A stretch of DNA of 33,751 bases from an uncultured bacterium (GCA_947651225.1 CANSYK010000036.1:1-33751), one strand, 5' to 3'; counted from the first letter of the stretch, positions 14,264-22,385 are shown. A program made the numbers and translations. Notes: a model not told the origin generated them from the sequence alone.

Positions 14264-14959
14264 ATGAACATATTAACAACAGAAAATTTAAAGAAACATT
14301 ATGATATGGGTGAGATTCAGGTCAAGGCTCTGGACGGAATCAACCTTTTTGTGAGGGAAGGGGAGTTCCTTGCAATTGTAGGAACCTCCGGCAGCGGAAA
14401 ATCAACACTGCTGCATATGCTTGGAGGGCTGGATATTCCGACTTCCGGGAGAGTTGTGGTAGATGGTAAAGACATTTCTAAAATGGCAAAGGATGAACTG
14501 ACAATATTCCGTAGGCGGAAAATTGGATTTGTATTCCAAAATTATAATTTGCTTCCACTTATGAATGTGTATGAAAATATTGTCCTGCCAATTAAACTGG
14601 ATGGCTTAAAGCCCGACCAGGATTATGTAGAGCAGATCATTACACTGTTGGGGTTAAAAGAAAAGAAATATGCAATGCCTGGACAGCTATCTGGTGGTCA
14701 GCAGCAGAGAGTCGCCCTGGCCAGGGCGCTGGCAACAAAACCGGCTATTATTCTGGCTGATGAGCCGACGGGTAATCTTGACAGCCGTACCAGCCAGGAT
14801 GTTTTGGGACTGATGAAAACTACAGGGCAGCGATTTGGGCAGACGATCGTAATGATTACTCATAATGATGAAATTGCTCAGATGGCGGAAAGAATCATAC
14901 GTCTTGAAGATGGAAAAATTTGTGGAGGGGGAGATAGATATGCTGAAAGTGAAGAATAA
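14264..14959 (+). CDS. ABC transporter ATPase (MacB/BceA type), module 2
   Basis: A 231-aa ATPase with Walker [19 protein letters not shown]-loop, [15 protein letters not shown] signature, ADEPTGNLD Walker B and MITHND switch. It aligns closely with the module 1 ATPase over its whole length; the C-terminus (GGGDRYAESEE) is slightly longer. AAGAAGGTGCGAT precedes the ATG. The end overlaps the permease start by 20 bases, so the two subunits are made together. It powers the FtsX-type permease that follows. Confidence 0.93.
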   Translation: MNILTTENLKKHYDMGEIQVKALDGINLFVREGEFLAIVGTSGSGKSTLLHMLGGLDIPTSGRVVVDGKDISKMAKDELTIFRRRKIGFVFQNYNLLPLMNVYENIVLPIKLDGLKPDQDYVEQIITLLGLKEKKYAMPGQLSGGQQQRVALARALATKPAIILADEPTGNLDSRTSQDVLGLMKTTGQRFGQTIVMITHNDEIAQMAERIIRLEDGKICGGGDRYAESEE

Positions 14960-17456
14960 AAAAGTAGTCAGCGAAATAGCAAGAACCACTTATAGGGCAA
15001 ATAAAAAGAGAAATTTTCTTATGGTTTTTGCAATTTTTTTAACTACCTTTTTGATTGCAATTGTTTTAGCTCTTGGTGTGAGCTATTGGAATACTGTTTC
15101 CGAACGTCAGATTCGTATGCAGGGAATGGATTATGATATCGAGTTAAGCGAGCCAAGAGATGACCAGATAGAAAAAATCCGTTCTATGGACAATGTAGAA
15201 TATGTTGGTGTTGCAGTAAAATGTGCAATGATAGAACAATATCAGGATAAGTCACTGGACAAAACAAGGCTTTACTGGTTGGACGAAACCTGTTGGGAAA
15301 GACAGACAATTCCTGCCCTGGAAGGATACGAGGGAAAATATCCACAGGATGAAAATGAAATTATGCTTTCCAAGTATACACTGAAAGCTATGGGTATCCC
15401 CAAACCGGAAATTGGTATGAAACTTCCAGTCACTTACTTTACTTTGGAAGAAAGTTCGGATGAAGAACTTCTGAAAAAAGAGTTTACCCTTTGTGGATGG
15501 TATACAGATTATAGTGGGAGTCACAGAGGATATGTTTCAAAAGATTTTTTTGGAAAGACAGGTGTAAAGCAGACAGATTTTACGCAGGGTGCCTTGAAGA
15601 TTACGCTGAAAAATCCGTTATACTCTGAAAAGGATATTACTGCCATGCAGAATGAAATCAATATGGACCAGAATCAGTATATTGATGCTGATACAGATAC
15701 GATTTCCAATTTTTGTAAGATTGTAATTGGATTGGTTGTTATGTTACTTATGATTTTTGTGAGCGGATATTTGTTTATCTATAATACCTTATATATTTCT
15801 GTTTCAAAGGATATCCGATATTATGGGCAGCTTAAGACGGTTGGGATGACGTCCGTCCAGTTAAAGAGAATGGTGTATCAGCAAGCAGTCTGGAATGCTG
15901 TGGCTGGAATACCTCTTGGATTGGCTGCAGCATTTATGATTGCTAAAATAGTTATTCCACAGTTATTGCAGATTATAAATCCGGTATTTTCTGCCAGTGA
16001 TGTTGTGTCTGCAAAAATATGGGTATTTTTGACAGCAGGCTGCTTTGCATTTTTTACTAATTGGATTAGCTGTCAGAAGCCTGCTAAAATGGTGGGAGAA
16101 TGTTCTCCCATTGAAGCACTGCGGTATACTGCATGTACATGCAGAAAAAACAATTATAAGAGGGAAGGCGGCGGGGTATATTCTATGGCTTTGCAGAATA
16201 TGTTCCGGGATAAAAAGCAGGCTGTTGTTATTTTAACATCTTTTACGATTGCTATTTCTATATTTTTGGTTGTAAATGTAATTATCCATGAAAATGACGC
16301 AAAACGGATTTTAAACGAAACATATACTTATGATATGCAATTTAAAAATGAGACAACGCTCGATGATGACAAAAAGCAAATCATTACTGAGGATCGGATC
16401 TCCCAGATAGAACAGATAAATGGTGTAAAAAATGTAAGGAAAGTAACTTCCGCTGAAGTGGTAGTTCCTTATCAGGAAGAGGTATATGGAGAATATTATA
16501 AAGAACTCTATCAGTCAAGGTACAGCCCAGGAAATTATGAAGAAGATATGGAGTTATATCAGAAAGAACCGGAGAATGCTTATTTTACTTCACGCTTTAT
16601 TAGTGTGGATGAAGAAGGGTTTGGCCTTTTGAATGAAAGTATTGGGAACACACTGGACAAGAAGGCTTTTGAAGATGGAAAAATTGCTGTGGCGGTAAAG
16701 TTTTTGAGTTTTATGGAGGGGGATTATGGAATTCCTGGAAAGACCATACGCTTTTCGCTTCCAGACGGGAAAGAACCAGCAGAAGAATATAGTATTCAGA
16801 TAGCTGCCGCAGTGGATAACAGGTCAAATCCAGCCGTTTTTGCAGGGGGCATCACTCCTGATTTGATTGTCAGCGAAAAATATGCAAAAAAACTTATGGG
16901 GGAATTATTTACGGAATTGATTGATGTGCAATACGAAGATGCGTTTTCAAAAGGGACAGAAGAAAAAGTGAAAGCCGTTTTTGGAGATGAGCAGCAGATT
17001 TCGCATGAATCAAAATTAGAACGCTATGCTGATATGAAAAACTCGGAAACTACGGTGAAAGTATTAGGAAATAGCATTGGATTTATTATTGCAATGCTGG
17101 CAGTACTAAATTATCTGAATATGATGGCAGCAGGTGTGCAGAACCGTTCCAAGGAATTTGCGACGTTGGAAAGTATCGGGATGACGACAAAGCAGGCAAA
17201 GAAAATGCTGCGCATGGAAGGGATTGGGTATGCGGTAATCTCAACCATCATTTCGTTCATAGTAGGGCTTCCGATTAGTTATGCTGTTTTCGACGCCATG
17301 AATCTTTATCGGATTTCTTTTTCGGTTCCTTGGGGGAGTAATCTTATTTTGTTAGGTGTCACATTGGTTTTGTGCATGGTTGTACCTGTCTTTATTTATC
17401 AAAAGACCCAAAATGCCAGTATCATTAAGCGGCTTCAAAATGGGGATACAATCTGA
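14940..17456 (+). CDS. double-FtsX ABC permease, module 2
   Basis: An 838-aa permease with the same eight-helix plan as module 1: a helix at about 20-43, a first outer domain of about 220 residues, three helices, a helix near 430, a second outer domain of about 240 residues and three final helices. Shared landmarks are ISVSKDIRYYGQLKTVGMT and EFATLESIGMTTKQAKKM, against ISVIQDIQSYGQLKTLGTT and EFAMLQSIGMTGKQLKQM in module 1. The ATG at 14940 is chosen because GGAGGGGGAG is just upstream. The outer domains differ far more than the membrane parts, so the two modules may recognise different peptides. Confidence 0.9.
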   Translation: MLKVKNKKVVSEIARTTYRANKKRNFLMVFAIFLTTFLIAIVLALGVSYWNTVSERQIRMQGMDYDIELSEPRDDQIEKIRSMDNVEYVGVAVKCAMIEQYQDKSLDKTRLYWLDETCWERQTIPALEGYEGKYPQDENEIMLSKYTLKAMGIPKPEIGMKLPVTYFTLEESSDEELLKKEFTLCGWYTDYSGSHRGYVSKDFFGKTGVKQTDFTQGALKITLKNPLYSEKDITAMQNEINMDQNQYIDADTDTISNFCKIVIGLVVMLLMIFVSGYLFIYNTLYISVSKDIRYYGQLKTVGMTSVQLKRMVYQQAVWNAVAGIPLGLAAAFMIAKIVIPQLLQIINPVFSASDVVSAKIWVFLTAGCFAFFTNWISCQKPAKMVGECSPIEALRYTACTCRKNNYKREGGGVYSMALQNMFRDKKQAVVILTSFTIAISIFLVVNVIIHENDAKRILNETYTYDMQFKNETTLDDDKKQIITEDRISQIEQINGVKNVRKVTSAEVVVPYQEEVYGEYYKELYQSRYSPGNYEEDMELYQKEPENAYFTSRFISVDEEGFGLLNESIGNTLDKKAFEDGKIAVAVKFLSFMEGDYGIPGKTIRFSLPDGKEPAEEYSIQIAAAVDNRSNPAVFAGGITPDLIVSEKYAKKLMGELFTELIDVQYEDAFSKGTEEKVKAVFGDEQQISHESKLERYADMKNSETTVKVLGNSIGFIIAMLAVLNYLNMMAAGVQNRSKEFATLESIGMTTKQAKKMLRMEGIGYAVISTIISFIVGLPISYAVFDAMNLYRISFSVPWGSNLILLGVTLVLCMVVPVFIYQKTQNASIIKRLQNGDTI

Positions 17457-17638
17457 TGCAGGGGATACTGGACTTTTCAATGATAGGCATTCTTTCCCGA
17501 TTATCTGGAGTGCTTGCAGAGAATAAAATTGGCATATTTGTTGTATCAACTTTCAACACAGATTATATTCTTGTGAAAGAGGAAAACTTTGAAAGGGCTT
17601 TAAGCGTACTATCTTCAGCTGGATATGATATAGTCTGA
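17456..17638 (+). pseudogene. C-terminal fragment of an ACT-domain protein, coupled to the permease
   Basis: Sixty codons starting MQGILDFSMIGILSRLSGVL and continuing NKIGIFVVSTFNTDYILVKE match the second ACT domain of small ACT/CASTOR-like amino-acid-binding proteins, normally about 120-130 aa. The first domain is missing. Its ATG overlaps the permease TGA (TGATG), so the fragment may still be translated by coupling. I infer that a recombination event fused it directly behind module 2. It could be decay in progress or a retained small protein. Confidence 0.65.
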
Positions 17639-17815
17639 TGAAAACCAGCCCTTTGGTTATTTGAGGATGACAATGGATTATATACACACGTCACGGAAGA
17701 AAAGAAACAGGAACAGTTGGAAGGCTGTATAATAAACAGCGCCGCTATATCTATGGAAAAAAGGCAGTGGCCATGATAAAATAAGTATATCTTATGGATA
17801 AGGAAGTGGTTTGGT
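17639..17815. other. short intergenic stretch with coding remnants
   Basis: One frame reads IYTRHGRKETGTVGRLYNKQ and then YIYGKKAVAMIK before TAA (ending near 17783); it has no start or ribosome site and looks like the tail of a lost gene. The end of the stretch carries AAGGAAGTGG for the LysR-type gene. Confidence 0.35.
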
Positions 17816-18681
17816 ATGATGCTTAGGCAGATGCAATACTTTTATGCAGTTGTGCGGACAGGGAGTTTTACAGAGGCAGCAGAGGAATGTTTTATTTCCC
17901 AGTCTGCAATTTCACAGCAGATAAAAGCATTGGAAAGTGATTTAGGCGTGAAACTTCTTGTCAGAAAGAACCGTAGCTTTCATCTGACAAAGGCCGGAGA
18001 ATACTTATATCAGAAAAGCGGGCAGTTGTTAGAGGATTTTGAACAGGTTAAAAATGAAACAATCCGGATAGGCTGTGGCAGCCAAAATGTGTTAAAACTG
18101 GGATATTTGAAATCTTATTCAGGTGGGGAATTACTAAACGCAGTTTTGGAATATAATGACATTTATCCAGATATGCAGGTACATATTCAAAATGGCAACC
18201 ATGAGGCGCTTTATCATTTGTTAAACAGCAATCAGCTTGATTTGGTATTAAACGACCAGCGGAGGGCATTTTCCGATAAATATGTGAATTTTCATCTGTT
18301 TGAGGCAAGTTATTTTATTGTGGTACATGAAAAACACCCAATGGGCGGCAATCCCTTTTTTGGACCACAGATGTTACATGAAATCCCCATTATCCTGGTT
18401 GCATCAAAAGAGCAGCGGGAGGCGGAACAGGACTATTATCAAAATGCCCTGGGTTTAGGAAATACATATATTTTTGCTGAAAATAATGAGGAGGCAAGGC
18501 TGCTTGTTGCAGGGAACAGGGGTGTTATGATAGAGGAAGAATTTCGGGAAAGCCATTATACGTAGATTTTGCAAAAAAGATTCCACTAGTAAGGTATGGA
18601 AAGCAGATGACAAAGCCTTACTGCCTGTTTTGGAAAGTAGAAAATGACTGCGAAAAGATACAGAGGTTTGCCAGGATTTGA
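17816..18681 (+). pseudogene. LysR-family transcriptional regulator, late frameshift
   Basis: The N-terminal helix-turn-helix is intact and typical: LRQMQYFYAVVRTGSFTEAA, then SQSAISQQIKALESDLGVKL. The effector domain runs to residue 249, where a stop follows EEFRESHYT. The next frame continues VDFAKKIPLVRYGKQMTKPY, which is the normal end of such regulators, so one base is missing near 18555-18562. Total length with the shift is about 288 codons, normal for LysR proteins. The DNA-binding domain would still be made. It probably controlled the SDR and flavodoxin genes downstream. Confidence 0.85.
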
Positions 18682-19366
18682 TGTCGTTCCGATTCGGATG
18701 GACTTATCAGATAAAACATCTATAGTAAACTTCATTGAGGCAGGGAAAACATATGGTGAGGTTTCTATGCTTATCAATGCGGCAGGGGTATCGCCTTCAC
18801 AGGCATCCGTTGAAACAATTTTGAAAGTTGATTTATATGGCACGGCAGTGCTTTTGGAGGAAGTAGGGAAAATTATTAAGGAAGGCGGAGCCGGGGTAAC
18901 AATATCCAGCCAGTCAGGGCACCGTATGCCACAGCTGTCTGCTTTAGAAGATGAATTGTTTGCCTGTACGCCGGCAGAGGAATTACTGTCACTTGAAATT
19001 TTACAGCCTGAAAATATAAAAGATACGCTCTATGCTTATCAGATGGCAAAACGCTGTAATGAAAAGCGGGTAATGTATGAGGCTGTCAGGTGGGGCGAAA
19101 AGGGGGCAAGAATCAATTCCATTTCACCGGGGATTATAGTTACACCGCTTGCACTGGATGAATTTAATGGGTCACGTGGGGATTTTTATAAAAATATGTT
19201 TGCAAAGTGTCCGGCAGGCAGGCCAGGAACAGCCGATGAAGTGGCAAATGTGGCGGAACTTCTGATGGGCGAAAAAGGGGCGTTTATTACAGGGACGGAT
19301 TTTTTGTGTGACGGAGGGGCAACGGCGAGTTATTTTTATGGTCCGTTAAAACCGGTCCAACCATAG
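18644..19366 (+). pseudogene. short-chain dehydrogenase/reductase, N-terminally truncated
   Basis: The open frame (240 codons) has the later SDR landmarks: the N-A-A-G motif in LINAAGVSPSQ, ISSQSG with the catalytic Ser, YAYQMAKR with the Y-x-x-x-K pair, and ISPGIIVTPL. The opening beta strand and glycine-rich T-G-x-x-x-G-x-G cofactor motif are missing; the first real SDR residues are about FDVVPIRMDLSD. The join overlaps the last codons of the LysR gene, so a deletion of roughly 150-200 bases removed the front. A GGAAAG stretch before the ATG may allow translation, but cofactor binding should be lost. Confidence 0.8.
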
Positions 19367-19391
19367 AATATAGGGTTATGTAGAATCAATA

Positions 19392-19418
19392 GTTACTATT
19401 CACGGCTGATTTCAGAAA
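19392..19418. repeat. dispersed 27-bp repeat, copy 2
   Basis: Exact copy, same orientation, of the sequence at 2262-2288, without the second inverted arm. The repeat ends immediately before GGATGAGG, the ribosome site of the flavodoxin gene. Confidence 0.85.
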
Positions 19419-19430
19419 GGATGAGGTTTT

Positions 19431-19733
19431 ATGGCAAAATTAGTAGCATTTTATTCAAGGGCAGATGAAAATTATTTTTGGGAAACCATGCGTTATGTTG
19501 AAGTTGGCAATACGGAAATAATAGCGGAAATGATTGATGATGCGACAGGGGCAGATTTATTTAAGATTGAGCAGAAAGTTCCGTATGCGGCAGATTACAA
19601 TACCTGTATTGAACAGGCAAAAAAAGACTTGAAGGGAAAGGTAAGGCCGGAGCTTGTGCATAATCTGGAAAGCATTGACGGTAATGATGAAATATATGTT
19701 GGTTTTGCTGGTGGTATAATAAGACTAAATTAA
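19431..19733 (+). pseudogene. flavodoxin, C-terminally truncated
   Basis: Starts MAKLVAFYSRADENYFWETM and continues VGNTEIIAEMI...GADLFKIEQKVPYAADYNT, the N-terminal half of long-type flavodoxins of anaerobes (usual length 150-180 aa). After DEIYVGF the family would continue into the FMN-binding loop; here it breaks into AGGIIRLN and stops. Without the second half FMN binding is not expected. AGAAAGGATGAGG gives a good ribosome site. With the damaged LysR and SDR genes it forms a decayed redox cluster. Confidence 0.85.
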
Positions 19734-19765
19734 GAGAAAGCCAATAAAATCAAGGGTTTGCACTG

Positions 19766-19938
19766 ATTTAGTCCTATTATTTTAAGCCCATTTTAGGTCA
19801 AGATTAGGACAGCGCTGATCAAAATCGAAAACCTACATTACGAAAGTCAGACAATGGTCGATTACTGATACGGTCATTCTATGGCTTTAAGGAAATGCGA
19901 GGTGAAACAAAATAGCAAAGATTTAGGTAGGACTAAAT
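19766..19938. repeat. 11-bp inverted repeat bounding 150 non-coding bases
   Basis: ATTTAGTCCTA (19766-19776) and TAGGACTAAAT (19928-19938) are exact complements. No convincing reading frame lies between them. It sits exactly between the truncated flavodoxin and the conjugative-element genes, so it may be a small non-autonomous element or the junction of the conjugative element. A further hairpin AAACGGA-TAT-TCCGTTT follows near 19949. The rest of 19734-20016 holds nothing I recognise. Confidence 0.5.
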
Positions 19939-20016
19939 TGGCTCTCAAAACGGATATTCCGTTTGTGCAATGCTAATCTGGTTCTGCCTTTTTGTTTTGA
20001 AAAGGAGGATTTACAG

Positions 20017-20409
20017 ATGGGCTTTACAAGAAGGGAGCTGATTCAGTTCTTAGACGGACTGGTGGAGTTAGCCAGTGAGGAAAACAAGGTAAAAGCAGTA
20101 TTGGCAAAAGAGAAATTCCTAAGTGACTTTGAAAAGACTTACGGATACGAAAAGGAGGTAATCACAGAAATTTCAAAGCTGCCGCCACATTATATAGCAG
20201 CAATGCCGGATTCCGTGCAGGAAGAAATCAGGCAGAAAGTAATAGCAGCGCTGACAGAGTATGGCGAATGTACCCCTGAAAATGTTGACCGTGCCATGAG
20301 TTCCAAAATCTATGATTTAGAGGATTTAATCGACATTCGTGAGTATGTCAGGAAGATGGAAGCGGAACAGAGGAAGAAAGCGGAGCAGAAAAGGAGGGGC
20401 GGCAGATGA
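20017..20409 (+). CDS. conjugative-element hypothetical protein, 130 aa
   Basis: AAAGGAGGATTTACAG precedes the ATG at 20017; earlier in-frame codons lack a site. The protein begins MGFTRRELIQFLDGLVELAS, is all-helical, acidic in the middle and very basic at the C-terminus (KMEAEQRKKAEQKRRGGR), suggesting a coiled coil or nucleic-acid contact. No catalytic motif is seen. Such proteins occur upstream of the ParM-like gene in Tn1549/CTn-type elements; their function is not established. Its stop overlaps the next start by ATGA. Confidence 0.75.
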   Translation: MGFTRRELIQFLDGLVELASEENKVKAVLAKEKFLSDFEKTYGYEKEVITEISKLPPHYIAAMPDSVQEEIRQKVIAALTEYGECTPENVDRAMSSKIYDLEDLIDIREYVRKMEAEQRKKAEQKRRGGR

Positions 20410-20543
20410 TAACGGCAGGAATTATAACAGCAGTTGTGTTTGTAATTGCACTTTCAAGATCAGCAGGGCTGGCAGACAGGAAGATGGAAGAAATAAATAT
20501 GCTTTCCGCCACAAGAGAGGCGGGTGGCATGGATGGGAATTAA
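20406..20543 (+). CDS. 45-aa single-helix membrane protein
   Basis: The ATG overlaps the preceding TGA. The first 17 residues (MITAGIITAVVFVIALS) form one membrane helix; the remainder (ADRKMEEINMLSATREAG) is a short cytoplasmic tail. Coupling on both sides supports translation. Probably a small accessory protein of the element; function unknown. Confidence 0.6.
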   Translation: MITAGIITAVVFVIALSRSAGLADRKMEEINMLSATREAGGMDGN

Positions 20544-20613
20544 CGTAAGGATGCAGAATGCCCCAAAGCCGGATGGGATTATTGCGGCACAGGTAAATTT
20601 GGAAAAAGATTGA
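20533..20613 (+). CDS. 26-aa micro-ORF in the ParM-upstream chain
   Basis: Starts inside the end of the previous gene (ATGGGAATTAACGTAAGG, 11-base overlap) and encodes MGINVRMQNAPKPDGIIAAQ plus six residues. The G-G-A-T-G-G context serves as a weak ribosome site. It continues the pattern of back-to-back overlapping small genes, which is the main reason to list it. Confidence 0.4.
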   Translation: MGINVRMQNAPKPDGIIAAQVNLEKD

Positions 20614-20622
20614 AAAGACTGT

Positions 20623-20811
20623 ATGCGCTGCAGATTCTTTTACGGAAATAACAGCCAGTGTCTCGCCAGGAAGTGTTTCAGGGAAGAAAGAAAGCCTGAA
20701 ACCACAGAGCAGGACAAGGAAGATATGTGCTTTGGATGTCCGTACAGGCAATCGGAAAGGTATTGTTTTCCCTGCATGAGAAAGATTTTAAGGAGAGATA
20801 AAGCAACATGA
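20623..20811 (+). CDS. cysteine-rich small protein, 62 aa (putative zinc ribbon)
   Basis: Cysteines are arranged in two clusters: MRCRFFYGNNSQCLARKC at the N-terminus and CFGCPYRQSERYCFPCM at about 36-52, the latter giving C-x2-C-x8-C-x2-C, a good zinc-binding spacing. The start lies 9 bases after the previous stop; only GAAAAGA is available as ribosome site. Its TGA overlaps an ATG (20808) that can also open the ParM-like frame. Likely a small zinc protein of the conjugative element; no function known to me. Confidence 0.6.
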   Translation: MRCRFFYGNNSQCLARKCFREERKPETTEQDKEDMCFGCPYRQSERYCFPCMRKILRRDKAT

Positions 20812-20834
20812 AAAAAATATGGAGGAAGAACAGA

Positions 20835-21758
20835 ATGGAAAAACATATTGAAGTAATCGGGATCGACCACGGCTGGTCGAACATGAAAACAGCAACACAG
20901 ATTTTTACGACAGGCGTAAAGGAGATCACAACGGAACCCGCATTTTATGATGATGTGGTGGAACTTGACGGAAAGTATTACAAGGTAGGCGGGAAACGTC
21001 TTGAAGTCAGGGACACGAAAGTTGAGAATGACAACTTCTATCTGCTTACCCTTGCGGCAGTCGCAAAGGAATTGAACAGACGGGGAATGAGAAATGCGGA
21101 TGTCCTTTTATCGGTAGGGCTTCCCCTGACAAGGTTCGGCGCAGAGAAGCAGGACTTCATTGATTACCTGTCAAAGAGGAAAGAGGTCGGTTTCCTCTTT
21201 GAGAAAGAGAAGTATATGGCAAGGATAGCAAGGGTGTCCGTATTCCCACAATGCTATGCGGCAGTTGCAGAGCAGTTGAGAACTTTGCCGGAGCGTGTGG
21301 TAGTGGTGGATATAGGGAGCTGGACCATTGACATCATGTCGATAGAGAATGGCAAGCCGAATGAGGCGGAATGTATCACAAGCCAGCAGGGACTTATCCG
21401 CTGCATGAGAATAATCAATGAGGAATGTAACAGGCAGATCGGGCAGGAACTTGAGGAAAACGTGATACAGCAGGTCATGGCAACCGGAGAGGCGGCGCTG
21501 CCGGATAAGTACATGAACATTGTAAAGGACTGCCTGCGTGATTTTGCACAGAAAGCCTACAATACCCTGAAAGAACAAGGTTATAACCTCGATGTGATAC
21601 CGATTGTGTTCGTAGGCGGCGGGGCGGCAGTCATGAGGCTGTTCGGTTCACATGACAGCGGGAATTTCCGGTACATTGAGGACATCAAAGCAAATGCAAA
21701 GGGGTATGAACAGCTTGGCAAGGTTTTCCTTGCAAAGCATCGTAACCAGATAGGATAG
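20835..21758 (+). CDS. ParM/StbA-like plasmid-segregation actin ATPase
   Basis: A 307-aa actin-like protein. Phosphate-1 motif: VIGIDHGWSNMKTA (7-20). Phosphate-2 region: VVVDIGSWTIDIMS (about 155-168). Adenosine motif: IVFVGGGAAVMRLFG (about 256-270). These are the three nucleotide motifs of the ParM/Alp family. GGAGG lies 8 bases before the ATG at 20835; an upstream in-frame ATG at 20808 is also possible and would add nine basic residues. It is expected to form filaments that segregate the excised element, together with a ParR-type adaptor, which here is the broken gene downstream. Confidence 0.85.
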   Translation: MEKHIEVIGIDHGWSNMKTATQIFTTGVKEITTEPAFYDDVVELDGKYYKVGGKRLEVRDTKVENDNFYLLTLAAVAKELNRRGMRNADVLLSVGLPLTRFGAEKQDFIDYLSKRKEVGFLFEKEKYMARIARVSVFPQCYAAVAEQLRTLPERVVVVDIGSWTIDIMSIENGKPNEAECITSQQGLIRCMRIINEECNRQIGQELEENVIQQVMATGEAALPDKYMNIVKDCLRDFAQKAYNTLKEQGYNLDVIPIVFVGGGAAVMRLFGSHDSGNFRYIEDIKANAKGYEQLGKVFLAKHRNQIG

Positions 21759-21769
21759 GAGTGGGGCAT

Positions 21770-21940
21770 ATGGCAAAGTCGAATATTGTTTTCCGAAGTT
21801 AACGCCTCAATCTTGACAATGAACAGCAGCGCAGCATGGGAAGGACAGTCATGGAAGCCGTGGCAGAGGAAACGGCGGACGATAATACAGAGGAACCCGC
21901 AGATCCAACCATGATGGAACTGGTTGACGGCTGGGGATAG
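21770..21940 (+). pseudogene. ParR-like partner gene, nonsense codon and internal loss
   Basis: AGGAGTGGGGCAT precedes an ATG giving MAKSNIVFRS; codon 11 is TAA, after which the same frame continues RLNLDNEQQRSMGRTVMEAV and ends DPTMMELVDGWG. Position, small size and the RLNLDNEQ start of a ribbon-helix-helix-type protein suit the adaptor that follows ParM-like genes. The family would be about 90-120 aa, so part of the middle also appears to be gone. The assignment to ParR is by position and weak similarity. Confidence 0.55.
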
Positions 21941-21952
21941 GAGGAATGTTTT

Positions 21953-22135
21953 ATGGCAGGGATGGTTTTAAGAAAGACAGGGGTAATACTGCTTACCATA
22001 TTGAAGTGGATACTGCAGGCGGCGCTTATGGCATTGAAGCTGGCGCTTGGGATAGTAAAACTGTTCCTGCTGTTACTCGCCCTTGTTATGAGGATAGTGC
22101 TGACAATGGCAGGCGTTTCGGCAGGCAGGCGGTAA
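21953..22135 (+). CDS. 60-aa hydrophobic membrane protein
   Basis: AGGAGG lies 9 bases before the ATG. The protein (MAGMVLRKTGVILLTILKWI...) is almost entirely hydrophobic with Lys at regular positions and ends MAGVSAGRR; one long or two short membrane helices are possible. Such amphipathic hydrophobic proteins sit after ParM in Tn1549/CTn-type elements. Function unknown. A longer overlapping frame starting at 21946 has no independent support. Confidence 0.65.
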   Translation: MAGMVLRKTGVILLTILKWILQAALMALKLALGIVKLFLLLLALVMRIVLTMAGVSAGRR

Positions 22136-22149
22136 AGGAGGTGGCAGGT

Positions 22150-22233
22150 ATGTGGATGCTGAAATTCTATAAGGCGTATGCAAAGAACAAGAGGCTGAAA
22201 AGAATGCTCGCATACTGGGGCAGAATGAAGTAA
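22150..22233 (+). CDS. 27-aa basic micro-protein
   Basis: AAAGGAGGTGGCAGGT is a near-perfect ribosome site for ATG 22150. The product MWMLKFYKAYAKNKRLKRML plus seven residues is strongly basic and amphipathic. The excellent ribosome site and its place in a chain of small genes argue for real translation. Confidence 0.55.
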   Translation: MWMLKFYKAYAKNKRLKRMLAYWGRMK

Positions 22234-22250
22234 TTTCATAGGAGGGAACA

Positions 22251-22319
22251 ATGTACAGAATACGGGACAGTCCTGAACCAAAATGTGTCCCGTGCAGACG
22301 ATACAGAGTCTTTTCATAA
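22251..22319 (+). CDS. 22-aa micro-protein with C-x2-C
   Basis: AGGAGGGAACA precedes the ATG. The product is MYRIRDSPEPKCVPCRRYRV plus FS, with one C-V-P-C pair. It ends inside the stem of the 22315-22364 hairpin. A regulatory leader peptide for the lipoprotein gene is possible. Confidence 0.45.
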   Translation: MYRIRDSPEPKCVPCRRYRVFS

Positions 22320-22364
22320 GGGAAAGGACAGCGGCACACGGACACAGCCTGCCTTTCCCTTATG
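22315..22364 (+). promoter_or_regulatory. 13-bp hairpin between micro-ORF and lipoprotein gene
   Basis: CATAAGGGAAAGG (22315-22327) pairs perfectly with CCTTTCCCTTATG (22352-22364). There is no U-tract, so it is not a simple terminator. The left arm overlaps the stop of the 22-aa frame and the ribosome site of the lipoprotein lies just after the right arm, so ribosome movement on the micro-ORF could control the stem. Confidence 0.5.
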
Positions 22365-22385
22365 GGGAAAGGAAAGGTGATTCAT

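Noticed and set aside
21946-22233. Longer frame overlapping the 60-aa hydrophobic protein
   Set aside because: Its first two thirds mirror the hydrophobic gene in another frame; the 27-aa gene at its end has its own excellent ribosome site and explains the coding signal.
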